NCBI GenBank assembly: GCA_903847605.1
Contig: CAINED010000090.1
Span: forward strand, 1-64,000
DNA length: 64,000 nt
Direction: 5' to 3'
Source: an uncultured Hyphomicrobiales bacterium
Lineage (GTDB): Bacteria > Pseudomonadota > Alphaproteobacteria > Rhizobiales > Beijerinckiaceae
The notes under the pieces are model-generated. The model was not told the origin of the DNA, did not search any database, and was given only the letters and a program-made list of their open reading frames with translations. Shown piece after piece: positions 1 through 10,507 of the stretch. Position 1 is the stretch's first letter, and each line of letters begins with the position of its first letter. A program made the position numbers and the translations under genes.

Positions 1-305
1 ACTTCCGTCGTGTAGCGGTCGTTGCCATCCTTGTCCTGCCATTTGCGGGTCTGCAATTGCCCCTCGACGTAAACCTTGGAGCCTTTTTTGAGATATTGCT
101 CGGCGACCCGGCAGAGCCCTTCATTAAAGATGGCGACATTATGCCATTCGGTTTTTTCCTTGCGCTCTCCGGAGGCTTTGTCGCGCCAGCTTTCGGACGT
201 CGCCAGCGTGAAGTTCACGACCTGTCCGCCGTTGGGAAAGCGCCGAACCTCAGGGTCTTTGCCGAGATTGCCGACGAGAATGACCTTGTTGACGCTGCCT
301 GCCAT
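1..305 (-). CDS. ssb: Single-stranded DNA-binding protein, 3' end cut by window edge
   Basis: Binds single-stranded DNA in replication, repair and recombination. The first about 101 residues are present and begin [20 protein letters not shown], the classic SSB OB-fold start, followed by the [13 protein letters not shown] and [28 protein letters not shown] blocks. The acidic C-terminal tail lies outside the window. The gene is divergent from uvrA, and the shared region carries a LexA box, so SOS control is likely. Recognition is from conserved motifs; only the C-terminus is unknown. Confidence 0.95.
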   Translation of the reverse strand, partial: MAGSVNKVILVGNLGKDPEVRRFPNGGQVVNFTLATSESWRDKASGERKEKTEWHNVAIFNEGLCRVAEQYLKKGSKVYVEGQLQTRKWQDKDGNDRYTTE

Positions 306-516
306 GACGAACTCCCTGACATCCCGATGCGTGTAAATCTTGCGGTCGAATTCCGCCGGTTCCGCTCTGGTCGCACTTGGCTGGCGCGCCGCAGAACCTA
401 TCTACGCATTCACTAGCCGTTCGCTCCCGCGAGGGGAAAGCGTTTCGACCCCGCTGCGATCCGCAGCAAGACTTGTCCACAATCGTACGATCAAAATTAC
501 CGTGGATCGGTAATTT

Positions 517-531
517 GTTCGTGTTATGTTC
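517..531. promoter_or_regulatory. LexA (SOS) box between ssb and uvrA
   Basis: The sequence reads GTTC-GTGTTAT-GTTC, an exact match to the alphaproteobacterial LexA operator GTTC-N7-GTTC. It lies in the 405-bp divergent region between ssb and uvrA, both known SOS genes in this class. I see no other structured element in the rest of 306-710. The operator function is inferred from motif and context. Confidence 0.85.
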
Positions 532-710
532 TAGCATGCGACATTCGCTTGCGCAAGCGTCTGTGCAAGATGGTTTTCAACGATGCCGGCGCGCCCGGCC
601 CTGCTGGTTCAAAATTCATGCCCTCAGTGAAGTCCCGTAAAGCTGCACCCGAAAAGCCAGGCCCGGCAGCCAGCCCGAAGCAAAGCAGGAAGTCTCCCCG
701 CGGAGCCGCC

Positions 711-3700
711 ATGCCCAAGAACACCCCGAGCAAGTCCGACGCGGACCGGTTCGAGCCCGCCCTGCCCTTTGCGGAGATGCGGACGATTTCGATCCGTGGC
801 GCGCGCGAGCACAATCTCAAGAACGTCGATCTGTCGATCCCGCGCGACAAGCTCGTCGTATTCACGGGTCTTTCGGGCTCCGGCAAATCCTCGCTCGCCT
901 TCGATACGATCTACGCCGAGGGCCAGCGCCGTTACGTGGAGTCGCTCTCCGCCTATGCGCGGCAGTTTTTGGAAATGATGCAGAAGCCCGATGTCGACCA
1001 GATCGACGGCCTCTCGCCCGCCATCTCCATCGAGCAGAAGACGACCTCGCGCAATCCGCGCTCCACCGTCGGCACGGTGACGGAAATCTACGACTACATG
1101 CGCCTGCTCTGGGCGCGCACCGGCATTCCCTATTCGCCGACCACCGGCCTGCCCATCGAAAGCCAGACAGTCAGCCAGATGGTGGATCGCGTGCTGGCGC
1201 TGCCGGAGAAGACGCGCCTCTTTCTGCTGGCGCCCGTCGTGCGCGGCCGCAAGGGCGAGTTCCGCAAGGAAATCGCCGAATATATGAAGAAAGGTTTCCA
1301 GCGCATCCGCGTCGACGGGACCTATTACGAGATCGCCGACGCGCCGGCGCTCGACAAGAAGTTCAATCACAATATCGACGTCGTCGTGGACCGCATCGTC
1401 GTGCGCCCCGATATTGCGACGCGCCTCGCGGAGAGTTTTGAAACGGCGCTCGACCTCGCCGATGGCATAGCGGTGATCGAGTTCGCGGATGCGCCAGCGA
1501 ATAGCGAAGTCGCGAATAGCGAGTTGGGAGAAGGGCAGACAGCAAAAGGCAATTCGCCACTCGCCGCTCGCCATTCGCCAAAACAGATCATGTTCTCGCA
1601 AAAGTTCGCCTGCCCCGTTTCCGGCTTCACGATTCCTGAAATCGAGCCGCGCCTCTTCTCCTTCAACAATCCCTTCGGCGCCTGCCCGACATGCTCCGGC
1701 CTCGGTTTCGAGCAGAAGATCGATGCCGAACTCGTCGTGCCCGATCCGAAGGTGACATTGCGCAAGGGCGCGATTGCGCCGTGGTCGAAATCGTCCTCGC
1801 CCTATTACCTGCAGACGCTGGAAGCTCTCGGCAAGCACTACAAGTTCCGCCTCGACACGCCTTTCGGCGATTTGCCGAAGAAGGTGCAGGACGTGATCCT
1901 CTTCGGCTCCGGCGAAGATGAAGTGAAATTCTCCTACGATGACGGCTTGCGCGCCTACGACGTGAAGAAGGCGTTCGAAGGCGTCGTGCGCAATCTCGAA
2001 CGGCGCTGGGTCGAAACCGAAAGCGAATGGGCGCGCGAGGAAATCGGCCGCTACATGGCGGATGCACCCTGCGCCGCCTGCAAGGGCGCGCGCCTGAAGC
2101 CGGAAGCGCTCGCGGTCAAGATCGACGGCATGCACATCAGCGAAGTCGCGGAATTCTCCGTGCGCCGAGCAGCGGAATGGGCGCAGGATCTGCCGAAAAA
2201 ACTCGATGCCAAGCGCAACGAGATCGCCGGCCGCATTCTCAAGGAAATCCGCGACCGCCTGATCTTCCTTGTCGATGTCGGCCTCGATTATCTCACGCTG
2301 TCGCGCTCGTCCGGTACGCTGTCGGGTGGCGAGAGCCAGCGCATCCGCTTGGCATCGCAGATCGGCTCGGGCCTGACGGGCGTGCTCTATGTGCTCGACG
2401 AGCCCAGTATCGGCCTGCACCAGCGCGACAATGCGCGGCTGCTGGAAACTTTGCGCCGCCTGCGCGATCTCGGCAACACGGTCATCGTCGTCGAACACGA
2501 CGAGGATGCCATCCTGACCGCCGATTACGTCGTCGATGTGGGCCCGGGCGCGGGCATTCATGGCGGGGAGATCGTTGCGCAAGGCAAGCCCTCTGAGATC
2601 ATGGCCAACCATAAATCGCTGACCGGCGATTATCTCACGGGCCGCAAGGCCGTGATGACGCCGCGCACGCGCAGAAAAATCCAGCCGGCGCGCAAGCTGA
2701 AGATCGTCGGCGCGCGCGGCAACAATCTGAAGGACGTGAGCGTCGATATTCCGCTCGGTACGTTCACCTGCATCACCGGTGTGTCAGGCGGCGGCAAGTC
2801 GACGCTCATCATCGATACACTTTACAAGGCGGTGGCGCGCCGGCTCAACGGCGCGGCGGAACATCCCGCGCCCCATACGCGGCTCGAAGGTCTCGAACAT
2901 CTCGACAAGGTGATCGACATCGACCAATCGCCCATCGGCCGCACGCCGCGCTCGAATCCGGCGACCTATACCGGCGCCTTCACGCCGATCCGCGAATGGT
3001 TCGCGCAACTGCCGGAAGCCAAGGCGCGCGGCTATCAGCCGGGCCGTTTCTCCTTCAACGTGAAGGGCGGACGCTGCGAGGCCTGCCAGGGCGATGGCGT
3101 CATCAAGATCGAAATGCATTTCCTGCCCGACGTCTATGTCACCTGCGATGTCTGCAAGGGCAAGCGCTACGACCGCGAAACCCTGGAAGTGAAGTATCGC
3201 GACAAGAGCATTGCCGACGTGCTGGACATGACCGTCGAGGAAGCGCGCGAGCTTTTCAAGGCGGCGCCGGCCATCCGCGACAAAATGGAGACGCTGAAGC
3301 GCGTCGGCCTCGACTACGTACATGTGGGACAGCAGGCGACAACGCTCTCGGGCGGCGAAGCCCAGCGCGTGAAACTCTCGAAGGAATTGTCGCGCCGCTC
3401 CACGGGGCGCACGCTCTATATTCTCGACGAGCCGACAACCGGCCTGCACTTTCACGACGTGAAGAAACTGCTCGAAGTGCTGCACGAACTCGTGGACCAG
3501 GGCAATTCCGTCGTCGTTATCGAGCACAATCTCGAAGTCATCAAGACCGCCGACTGGGTGATCGACCTCGGTCCCGAAGGCGGCGACGGCGGCGGCGAGA
3601 TCGTCGCCCAGGGCACGCCTGAGGATATCGTGAAAGAGCCGCGCTCCTATACCGGCCGCTTCCTCAAGGACGTGCTGGCGCGAAGGCCGCTGCCGGAAGC

Positions 3701-3749
3701 GGAAGAGCCCAAGGGCAAAAAGCCCGCCCGGCAGGAAGCGGCCGAGTGA
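711..3749 (+). CDS. uvrA: UvrABC excinuclease subunit A
   Basis: Damage-recognition ATPase of nucleotide excision repair; dimerises and loads UvrB on lesions. It has two ABC ATPase halves: Walker [10 protein letters not shown] near residue 53 and GVSGGGKST in the second half, signatures LSGGESQR and LSGGEAQR, each followed by a DEP Walker B. The second zinc finger is intact (CEAC...CDVC); the first has Ser in place of its second Cys (CPVS...CPTC). The start at 711 was chosen for the GGAG 5 bp upstream; the frame is open back to 549 and ATG 618 is an alternative. About 25 extra residues (near 262-290) come from an in-frame palindromic element. A LexA box lies 180 bp upstream. Confidence 0.96.
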   Translation: MPKNTPSKSDADRFEPALPFAEMRTISIRGAREHNLKNVDLSIPRDKLVVFTGLSGSGKSSLAFDTIYAEGQRRYVESLSAYARQFLEMMQKPDVDQIDGLSPAISIEQKTTSRNPRSTVGTVTEIYDYMRLLWARTGIPYSPTTGLPIESQTVSQMVDRVLALPEKTRLFLLAPVVRGRKGEFRKEIAEYMKKGFQRIRVDGTYYEIADAPALDKKFNHNIDVVVDRIVVRPDIATRLAESFETALDLADGIAVIEFADAPANSEVANSELGEGQTAKGNSPLAARHSPKQIMFSQKFACPVSGFTIPEIEPRLFSFNNPFGACPTCSGLGFEQKIDAELVVPDPKVTLRKGAIAPWSKSSSPYYLQTLEALGKHYKFRLDTPFGDLPKKVQDVILFGSGEDEVKFSYDDGLRAYDVKKAFEGVVRNLERRWVETESEWAREEIGRYMADAPCAACKGARLKPEALAVKIDGMHISEVAEFSVRRAAEWAQDLPKKLDAKRNEIAGRILKEIRDRLIFLVDVGLDYLTLSRSSGTLSGGESQRIRLASQIGSGLTGVLYVLDEPSIGLHQRDNARLLETLRRLRDLGNTVIVVEHDEDAILTADYVVDVGPGAGIHGGEIVAQGKPSEIMANHKSLTGDYLTGRKAVMTPRTRRKIQPARKLKIVGARGNNLKDVSVDIPLGTFTCITGVSGGGKSTLIIDTLYKAVARRLNGAAEHPAPHTRLEGLEHLDKVIDIDQSPIGRTPRSNPATYTGAFTPIREWFAQLPEAKARGYQPGRFSFNVKGGRCEACQGDGVIKIEMHFLPDVYVTCDVCKGKRYDRETLEVKYRDKSIADVLDMTVEEARELFKAAPAIRDKMETLKRVGLDYVHVGQQATTLSGGEAQRVKLSKELSRRSTGRTLYILDEPTTGLHFHDVKKLLEVLHELVDQGNSVVVIEHNLEVIKTADWVIDLGPEGGDGGGEIVAQGTPEDIVKEPRSYTGRFLKDVLARRPLPEAEEPKGKKPARQEAAE
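1497..1580. repeat. In-frame palindromic mini-element inside uvrA
   Basis: Two arms, 1497-1523 and 1553-1580, are imperfect inverted repeats built of gcgaatagcga/gcgaatggcga units around a 29-bp centre. Such hairpin-forming repeats are usually intergenic in Rhizobiales. Here the reading frame stays open and encodes an Asn/Ser/Ala-rich loop between the VIEFADA and [12 protein letters not shown] blocks, just before the first zinc finger. This resembles the coding palindromic elements known from Rickettsia. Confidence 0.75.
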
Positions 3750-3788
3750 GCGGGAGAGCGACTATGTAAGCCCTGCGCCGACCGAGCC

Positions 3789-4832
3789 TCAGTTCTCCAG
3801 CGCCTTCTTCGCCTTCGCGACGATCTCGGGCGATGACGCATAGGCTCTCTCGATAAACGCTTGTACCTCTTCGCCCGATTGCGGGGCGATATCGAGGTCG
3901 ACCTTTTCGGCTTCCGCGAGCAAAGCAGGATCGTTCATCGCCCGAGCAAAAGCTTCGCGCAAAACAGCAACGCGGTCGGCGGGCACGCCCGGCGGCGCGG
4001 CGAAGGAACGGCCCAGGCCCTGCGGGCCGAAGACGAGATCGAAGACCTGTTTCTGCTCCGGCGTCTGCGCATATTCGTAGACATGCGGCACACCCTTGAG
4101 CATGGGATGGGCGTGCGGCGCATTGCCGAGATGGATGAGCAGGCGCACTTCGCCCTTGTCCATCAGTTGACGCCATTGCGTGCGGATCGTCGAGAAGGAG
4201 ACGCCGCAGATGCCCTGAACCTCGTTGCGCTCGACCGCGAGTTTCACAGTCGCCGTCCCTTTATAACCCTCGATCAGTTTAATCTTCGCGCCCGTGAGAT
4301 TTTTGAGCGCCGTCGGCGACTGGCTGATGGGGCCGGCGCTGCCGGTTCCGCCGATCAGCACTTCCTTCGAAAGCATGTCGTCGAAAGAGTTGATCCCCAC
4401 ATCGGTGCGCACGGCGCAGACGCTGACGCTGCGGTCCATATTGCCGATCCATTGAAACTTCGTTGCATCGAAGAGCGCGCGCTTGTTGCCGAACATCGGC
4501 TCGAACGGCACCGAAAAAGAGACGATGCCGAAGAGGCTGCCGTCCCGCGGGGCGACGTTCGCCATCCAGTTGAAGGCGACGAGTCCGCTCGCGCCGGGCA
4601 TGTTGTTGACGATGACGGTGGGATTGCCGGGAATGTGCCGGCCGATGTGGCGCGACAGCGTGCGCCCGTAGAGATCGAAGCCCGTGCCCTGCTCGATGCC
4701 GACAAGGATGACGAGCGTCTTGCCCTTGTAGAATTCGGCAGGAGATTGTGCGACGGCAGGGCCGCAGAAAACACTCGCTGCGAGCGCGGCGCCCGCCGCA
4801 AGGCTTCCGGCTTTCCGAATGAGATCGTGCAT
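3789..4832 (-). CDS. Bug/TctC-family solute-binding protein
   Basis: Periplasmic binding protein of the tripartite tricarboxylate transporter (Bug) type, 347 residues, with an N-terminal signal peptide ending near AVAQ and the family-like start KGKTLVILVGIEQGTGFDLYGR followed by NNMPGASG. The start at 4832 has a GGGAGGGA ribosome site. No TctA or TctB membrane gene is nearby, so it is an orphan receptor. The ligand cannot be told from sequence. It is convergent with uvrA, 39 bp apart. Confidence 0.85.
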   Translation of the reverse strand: MHDLIRKAGSLAAGAALAASVFCGPAVAQSPAEFYKGKTLVILVGIEQGTGFDLYGRTLSRHIGRHIPGNPTVIVNNMPGASGLVAFNWMANVAPRDGSLFGIVSFSVPFEPMFGNKRALFDATKFQWIGNMDRSVSVCAVRTDVGINSFDDMLSKEVLIGGTGSAGPISQSPTALKNLTGAKIKLIEGYKGTATVKLAVERNEVQGICGVSFSTIRTQWRQLMDKGEVRLLIHLGNAPHAHPMLKGVPHVYEYAQTPEQKQVFDLVFGPQGLGRSFAAPPGVPADRVAVLREAFARAMNDPALLAEAEKVDLDIAPQSGEEVQAFIERAYASSPEIVAKAKKALEN

Positions 4833-5048
4833 ATTCCCTCCCGTCTGCTGCCGGTGGCGGCGCGGATCTTTACGTCCATGGTAGCTGCTGCCACTGCCTG
4901 CGCAAGGCAGATGCGCGATTTGCTCCTCCTTCGTCACGCGCCGCTTCCCCTAAATCAATGATGTGAAAGGCAAGCGCCCCGCGAATTGACAAGCTCTCCC
5001 AATGCTAGAAGCTTCGCAGGATCAAAGCGCAACGGCACTGGGGGCACC

Positions 5049-5741
5049 ATGCAAAAGAAACTGGCGGCGGAATTTTTCGGCACATTCTGGCTCGTCTTCG
5101 GCGGCTGCGGCAGCGCAGTGCTGGCGGCGGCCTTCCCGCAGGTCGGGATTGGACTTACGGGCGTTTCCATCGCTTTCGGCCTGACGGTGCTGACGATGGC
5201 CTATGCGGTCGGCCCGATCTCTGGCGGGCATTTCAATCCCGCCGTGTCAGTCGGCCTCGCGGTGGCGGGGCGCTTTTCCTGGGGCGAACTTGTCCCCTAT
5301 GTCGTCGCGCAGGTGATCGGCGCTGTCGCGGCCGCGGCAGTTCTCTATCTCATCGCCTCGGGCAAGGCGGATTTCTCGCTCGCCGGCGGCTTCGCTTCCA
5401 ACGGCTATGGCGATCATTCGCCCGGCAAATATTCGCTGACCGCGGCGCTGGTTGCCGAAGTCGTGCTCACAGCCTTCTTCCTGATCGTCATTCTCGGCGC
5501 GACCGGCAAGAAGGCTCCGGCGGGCTTTGCGCCCATCGCCATCGGGCTCGGCCTGACGCTGATCCACCTGATCTCGATCCCGGTGACCAACACGTCGGTC
5601 AATCCCGCGCGTTCCACAGGCCCTGCCCTCTTCGTCGGCGGCTGGGCACTGCAACAGCTCTGGCTGTTCTGGGTCGCGCCGATCGTAGGCGCCGCCATCG
5701 GCGGCATCATTCACACGAGCCTGCTCTCGCACGAAGATTAA
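5049..5741 (+). CDS. aqpZ: Aquaporin Z, water channel
   Basis: Six-helix MIP-family channel of 230 residues in the inner membrane. Both NPA boxes are present ([11 protein letters not shown] and [13 protein letters not shown]), and the second is followed by the usual Arg of the selectivity filter. The first helix starts [19 protein letters not shown], typical of AqpZ rather than the glycerol facilitator. The start at 5049 fits the usual family N-terminus. It is monocistronic and convergent with ppx. Confidence 0.95.
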   Translation: MQKKLAAEFFGTFWLVFGGCGSAVLAAAFPQVGIGLTGVSIAFGLTVLTMAYAVGPISGGHFNPAVSVGLAVAGRFSWGELVPYVVAQVIGAVAAAAVLYLIASGKADFSLAGGFASNGYGDHSPGKYSLTAALVAEVVLTAFFLIVILGATGKKAPAGFAPIAIGLGLTLIHLISIPVTNTSVNPARSTGPALFVGGWALQQLWLFWVAPIVGAAIGGIIHTSLLSHED

Positions 5742-5814
5742 ACGGCGTCGAAACGCGCCCTCGTCCTAGATACGCCCTGCTTTGCAAGGCTATTCAAGAT
5801 GAGGGCTTAGCCTC

Positions 5815-7341
5815 TCAATTTCCGAATTCGATCACGGGGTCGCGGCCGATGAGCCGCGCCAGCGTGCGCATGCGGCCCTGTACGCGCGCATTGGCGAGCG
5901 GCGCGAGATCTTTCGGCAACGTGAGCACGAGCTTGTTCTTCTTGCACAGCAGCGGCGCGCGCGGCAGGACATCTGGCATGGCGGCCGAGATGATGTAGGC
6001 GATCCGCATGGCCGCCCCATGCACGTGCGCGCGGTCGAGCATGCGCGCCGTCGCCAGAGTACGCAGCATCGGCCCGACATCGGCCTCGCCGGTATGGCGA
6101 TAGGATGTCGCGAGCGCGAGATAGGCGCGGCCGGGATGATCGATGCCGGCGAAAGCGGCGTTGGCGATGATGTTCATCGACTGCTCGCCACGATAATCGG
6201 GATGAGCGCGCCAGCCGATATCGGCGAGAAGACAGGCCGCATGGCGCAGCCTTACTTCTTCCTTCGTCTCGTCGAGGCCGGTCGATTCCATGAAAGCGTC
6301 GGTCCAGTCGCAGAGTTCCTCGCCATGGCGCGGGGCGCGCGAGCGCAGAATATTCAGTTCGCGCGCCGATTCGATGAGCGGATCGTGCTTGCGCGTCTCC
6401 TCGTCGAGACGTTCGTAAAGCGCGCCTTCGCGCAGGCCATAGGCCGAAACGACGATGTCTTTCGGCCTGGCGATGCGGATGATTTCTTCCAGCACCACCG
6501 CGCCATAGGCGAGCAGCGGCCGGCGCGCCGAGGACACGGCTTCGATGGCGACCAGCGCTTCGGCATTCACGCGCTCGACCAGCGCCGCGAAATCGGCGGC
6601 GTCGGCTGCGGGCATGATGTAGCCGTGCATGACATTCAGCGCATAGTTGCGCTGGCGCATGTGGAGCAAGGCGAGCGAACGCCATGTGCCGCCGACCGCG
6701 AAGAAGGTGCGGCCCTTCAATTCGTCGAGCCAGTCGACGCTTTCCAGCGCCTCGCGCACGATCTTCTGCGCCTTGCGCGGCGAATTGCCCGATATGTCCA
6801 TCAGCGAGAGGCCGCCGATGCGCAGCGACACGCCCTTGCCGACCTTGCTGCCGCGCACTTCGTTGAGTTCGAGCGAGCCGCCGCCGAGATCACCGACGAC
6901 GCCGTTCGGCTGATAAAAACCCGAGACGACGCCCATGGCGGCGAGGTGGGATTCGCGCTTGCCGGACAGGAGTTCGATGGGAACGCCGATGGCCTTCTGC
7001 GCCGCCTTGAGAAAATCCGGGCCGTTCTTCGCGTCGCGCGCGGCCGCCGTCGCGACGGCGTGGACATCCCTGATCCGCATGGTCTTGCAGAGGACGCGGA
7101 AACGCTCCAGGGCCTCGAGGGCGCGCTCGACGCCCTCCTCGTGCAGCTTGCCCGTCACGGCGACGCCGCGGCCGAGGCCGCACATGACCTTGTCGTTGAA
7201 AATCGGCGTCGGCGTGCGCGTGAGGCCCTCATAGGCGACCATGCGCACGGAGTTCGAGCCGATATCGACGACAGCGACGGGTTCGACTGCGCCGAGGCGG
7301 CCGGGGGCGTCGCTGCGTGCAAGCGTAGGAGATACTGTCAA
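5815..7341 (-). CDS. ppx: Exopolyphosphatase / pppGpp phosphohydrolase
   Basis: Ppx/GppA-family phosphatase, 508 residues, that releases phosphate from polyphosphate ends or converts pppGpp to ppGpp. The ASKHA-fold phosphate loops are visible: AVVDIGSNSVRM at the N-terminus and GVVGDLGGGSLEL, with AVATAAARDAKN between them. A C-terminal helical region follows. No ATG or GTG fits before the fold, so a TTG at 7341 is the best start; this is uncertain. It begins 37 bp after ppk ends and is probably co-transcribed with it. Confidence 0.93.
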   Translation of the reverse strand: MTVSPTLARSDAPGRLGAVEPVAVVDIGSNSVRMVAYEGLTRTPTPIFNDKVMCGLGRGVAVTGKLHEEGVERALEALERFRVLCKTMRIRDVHAVATAAARDAKNGPDFLKAAQKAIGVPIELLSGKRESHLAAMGVVSGFYQPNGVVGDLGGGSLELNEVRGSKVGKGVSLRIGGLSLMDISGNSPRKAQKIVREALESVDWLDELKGRTFFAVGGTWRSLALLHMRQRNYALNVMHGYIMPAADAADFAALVERVNAEALVAIEAVSSARRPLLAYGAVVLEEIIRIARPKDIVVSAYGLREGALYERLDEETRKHDPLIESARELNILRSRAPRHGEELCDWTDAFMESTGLDETKEEVRLRHAACLLADIGWRAHPDYRGEQSMNIIANAAFAGIDHPGRAYLALATSYRHTGEADVGPMLRTLATARMLDRAHVHGAAMRIAYIISAAMPDVLPRAPLLCKKNKLVLTLPKDLAPLANARVQGRMRTLARLIGRDPVIEFGN

Positions 7342-7377
7342 GTTCAGGCCTGGGCTGCGGTGAAGTCGCGGCGATGA

Positions 7378-9663
7378 TTATCGCGGCGCGCCCCGTTTGA
7401 ACAGGGTGCGCGGGCTCGAATCCCGAAGCGATTTCCCGCGTCCCGACAACGAGGGGTTGGTCATGAAATATTCGTGGGCGTTGAAGGGTTCGTCGCCCGG
7501 AGCCATGGCCACGCGCTCGCTGGAGCCGTCCTCCAGCACCCGGTAGCTCTGCTGATTGTCGATGAGATTGGCGACCATGATCTGGTCGAGCACCTGCTCC
7601 TGCACGGTCGCGTTGCCGAGCGGCAGCATCACCTCGACGCGGCGGTCGAGATTGCGCGTCATCAGATCGGCGGACGAGATGTAAACCTTGGCCTGCGGGT
7701 GCGGCAGGCCGTAGCCGTTGCCGAAGGCGTAGATGCGCGCGTGTTCGAGAAAGCGCCCGATGATGGATTTCACGCGGATGTTTTCCGAGAGGCCGGGGAC
7801 ACCCGGCCGCAGGCAGCAGATGCCGCGCACCACGAGATCGATGCTGACGCCGGCCGCGCTGGCGCGATAAAGCGCATCGATGATCTGCGAATCGACGAGC
7901 GCGTTGCACTTGCCCCAGATCGCGGCGGGCTTGCCCGCCTTGGCGTGTGAAACTTCGTCTTCGATATGTTTCAGCAGGCGCGCCTTGAGCGTCAGCGGCG
8001 ACACGGCCATGCGTTCGAGATCGCCGGGCTCCGCATAGCCGGTGATGAAATTGAAGATACGCGCCACATCGCGGCCGATGACGGGGTCGGCGGTGAAGAA
8101 GGAAACGTCCGTATAGATGCGCGCGGTGATCGGGTGATAGTTGCCGGTGCCGACATGACAGTAGGTCGTGAGGCCGGAGCCTTCGCGGCGCACGACCATC
8201 GACAGTTTGGCGTGCGTCTTCAATTCGATGAAGCCGAAAACGACCTGCGCGCCCGCGCGTTCAAGGTCGCGGGCCCAGCGGATATTCGCCTCTTCGTCGA
8301 AGCGCGCCTTGAGTTCGACCAGCGCGGTGACCGACTTGCCTGCTTCTGCAGCTTCCACCAGCGCCCGCACGATGGGGCTGTCGTTCGATGTGCGATAGAG
8401 AGTCTGCTTGATCGCCACGACATTGGGATCGCGCGCCGCCTGCGAGAGAAACTGCACCACCACGTCGAAGGACTCGTAGGGATGGTGGACGACGAGATCC
8501 TTCAATTTGATGGCTGCAAAACAATCGCCGCCATTGTCGCGCACGCGCTCGGGATGGCGGGGGTTATAGGGTTTGAACTTCAGATCGGCGCGATCGATGG
8601 ACACAATCTCCGACAATTCGTTCAACGCGAGCATGCCATCGAGCACGAAGACTTCGTCGCTGGAAATGTCGGATTTCTGAGCCACGAATTCGCGCAGGTC
8701 CTCGGGCATGCTGGCATCGGTTTCGAGACGGATGACACGGCCGCGGCGGCGGCGCTTGAGAGCGCTTTCGAAGAAGCGCACCAGATCTTCCGCCTCTTCC
8801 TCGATTTCGAGATCGCTATCGCGGATGACCCGGAAAACCCCCTGCCCCACGACCTTGTAACCGGGAAACAGCGTTTCGTGACGCGAGGCGATCATGGCTT
8901 CGAGCGGCACGAAGCGCGCCTGTTTGTTGCCGAACAAGTCGGGAATGCGAATGAAGCGCTCGACCTTCGAAGGCAAACGCACCAGACCGTTCAATCGGCT
9001 GCCATCGCGCAATTGCACGAGTTCGAGCGCGACGGAGAAGCCCAGATTGGGAATGAACGGAAAGGGATGCGCGGGATCGATGGCGAGCGGCGTCAGCACT
9101 GGGAAAATGTGCAGCATGAAATAGTCGTCGAGCCAGCGCGCTTCGGCCTCCCCAAGTTCCCGCGGATCGACGATGACAATGTCATGTCCGCGCAACTCCT
9201 TGCGCAATTCGCGCCAGCGTTTTTGCTGCGCGGCAGCCAGGGTGCTCACACGCTCGCGAATTTGCGCGAGCTGTTCGGCAGGCGAAAGACCGTCGTCGGA
9301 TGGCGTCGTCACGCCCGAACGAACCTGCCCGCGCAGGCCCGCCACGCGCACCATGAAGAATTCGTCGAGGTTGTTGGCCGAGATCGAGAGAAAGCGGAGT
9401 TGTTCGAGCAGCGGATGACGCGGGTTCGACGCTTCCTCCAGCACGCGATTGTTGAATTCGAGCCAGGAGAGTTCGCGATTGATGAATCGCGCGGGGCTCG
9501 CGATGAGGTTCTCGTCGATTTCGCTCTCGCAGACCTCGGTTATCCGCGCCTCCGGCAAGGGCTGCTCCCTGGCGTTCGGGAACGCGTTGGCGGCCTGCGC
9601 AGCGACTTCCGTCAGGATTTGGGCGCGAATATTGGCGAGCGTGCGGGCGGGCTGGGGGTCCAT
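7378..9663 (-). CDS. ppk: Polyphosphate kinase 1
   Basis: Reversibly builds inorganic polyphosphate from ATP, 761 residues. The N-terminal domain shows [19 protein letters not shown] and [14 protein letters not shown]. The phospholipase-D-like catalytic core carries [11 protein letters not shown], whose His matches the autophosphorylated His of the E. coli enzyme, and [11 protein letters not shown]. It has an ATG start, with a PHO-like box 96 bp upstream, and ppx follows directly. Together they form a polyphosphate synthesis and breakdown pair. Confidence 0.97.
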   Translation of the reverse strand: MDPQPARTLANIRAQILTEVAAQAANAFPNAREQPLPEARITEVCESEIDENLIASPARFINRELSWLEFNNRVLEEASNPRHPLLEQLRFLSISANNLDEFFMVRVAGLRGQVRSGVTTPSDDGLSPAEQLAQIRERVSTLAAAQQKRWRELRKELRGHDIVIVDPRELGEAEARWLDDYFMLHIFPVLTPLAIDPAHPFPFIPNLGFSVALELVQLRDGSRLNGLVRLPSKVERFIRIPDLFGNKQARFVPLEAMIASRHETLFPGYKVVGQGVFRVIRDSDLEIEEEAEDLVRFFESALKRRRRGRVIRLETDASMPEDLREFVAQKSDISSDEVFVLDGMLALNELSEIVSIDRADLKFKPYNPRHPERVRDNGGDCFAAIKLKDLVVHHPYESFDVVVQFLSQAARDPNVVAIKQTLYRTSNDSPIVRALVEAAEAGKSVTALVELKARFDEEANIRWARDLERAGAQVVFGFIELKTHAKLSMVVRREGSGLTTYCHVGTGNYHPITARIYTDVSFFTADPVIGRDVARIFNFITGYAEPGDLERMAVSPLTLKARLLKHIEDEVSHAKAGKPAAIWGKCNALVDSQIIDALYRASAAGVSIDLVVRGICCLRPGVPGLSENIRVKSIIGRFLEHARIYAFGNGYGLPHPQAKVYISSADLMTRNLDRRVEVMLPLGNATVQEQVLDQIMVANLIDNQQSYRVLEDGSSERVAMAPGDEPFNAHEYFMTNPSLSGRGKSLRDSSPRTLFKRGAPR

Positions 9664-9758
9664 CGGGCCTTTTTCCTGTCAGACAATTTTGTCGAATCTA
9701 CACCTCGCCGGTTTCCGGCGGGTTCACGGCGCATACTGCCAACATCGGATGGAATTGT

Positions 9759-9776
9759 GTGACATTACGATGACGG
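9759..9776 (-). promoter_or_regulatory. PHO-like box upstream of ppk
   Basis: On the minus strand the sequence is CCGTCAT-CGTA-ATGTCAC: two 7-mers spaced by four bases, as in the rhizobial PhoB site CTGTCAT-N4-CTGTCAT, matching 11 of 14 positions. It sits between hdaA and ppk, 96 bp before the ppk start. PhoB control of ppk is inferred. Confidence 0.6.
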
Positions 9777-9778
9777 GC

Positions 9779-9821
9779 GTCAATTTCGTAGAGAGCCGTC
9801 AATTTCGTAGAGAGCCGTCAA
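9779..9821. repeat. Short tandem duplication at the hdaA 3' end
   Basis: A 19-bp unit, GTCAATTTCGTAGAGAGCC, occurs twice head to tail (9779-9797, 9798-9816), followed by a five-base partial copy. The hdaA stop codon (9818-9820) lies in the partial copy. It looks like a recent slippage or duplication; no function is evident. Confidence 0.85.
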
Positions 9822-10507
9822 CTTCCCAAGCCAGCATCGAGGCGGGCCAGCACTTCGCTGGCGATGGGCCGGGTGACCGGGCGGCCACGCGCCAGCGCTT
9901 CCCGGTCGATGAGATTGACGATTTTGCGGGCGGCGTCGAGCGAGCGCTCGATACGCAGGGCCAGGAATTCGATGACGGAAGTATCGACCACGAGCTGCCT
10001 ATCGATGAACAGCTTGACCAGAACGGCGCGAACGAGCGCATCGTCGGGTGCGCCGATCTCGACGGTGGGGGCAAGGCGAAGCCGGGAGAGAAGGTCGGGG
10101 GTCGAAAGGCTCCACAGATCGGGACGGTTTCGCGCCGTGATGGCCAGAAAGCCGTCGTTCTGGCGCAAAAGATTGATCAAGTGGAAGAATTCCGTCTCCA
10201 CACCCGCCGCCTTGTCGGCGTCCTCGACCAGGACGGCACCGGAACGCGCAAGGCCCGGCAGATCGGCGAGTGGCAAGGAAGCAGCGGAGAGAACGCGCGC
10301 CTTCGCGTGCTGAGCCCAGATGGCCGCGAGATGGCTCTTGCCTGCCCCTTCCGGTCCCACAAGCAGCAGCATCCGGCCCGGCCAGTCCGGCCAGTTCTCG
10401 AACAGCGTCCATGCCGCCTCGTTGGAGGGCGAGACGAGAAAATCCTCGCGGCCGTAGCGGGGTTCGAGCGGCAGATCGAGCGGGAGTTGCCGCGTCTGCC
10501 GGGTCAC
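9818..10507 (-). CDS. hdaA: DnaA-related regulatory inactivator HdaA
   Basis: A 229-residue AAA+ protein homologous to the DnaA ATPase domain, expected to stimulate hydrolysis of DnaA-ATP with the sliding clamp and so limit re-initiation. The N-terminal RQLPLDLP resembles the clamp-binding motif of Hda proteins, followed by the P-loop GPEGAGKSHLA and VLVEDADKA. The GTG start at 10507 overlaps the upstream stop codon (GTGA), giving translational coupling to the exporter gene. It lacks the DNA-binding domain of DnaA. Confidence 0.88.
   Translation of the reverse strand: MTRQTRQLPLDLPLEPRYGREDFLVSPSNEAAWTLFENWPDWPGRMLLLVGPEGAGKSHLAAIWAQHAKARVLSAASLPLADLPGLARSGAVLVEDADKAAGVETEFFHLINLLRQNDGFLAITARNRPDLWSLSTPDLLSRLRLAPTVEIGAPDDALVRAVLVKLFIDRQLVVDTSVIEFLALRIERSLDAARKIVNLIDREALARGRPVTRPIASEVLARLDAGLGS

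Noticed and set aside
624-2612. Long antisense open frame opposite uvrA
   Set aside because: GC-rich coding strands give such mirror frames; its protein is low-complexity His/Arg/Ala-rich and matches no family.
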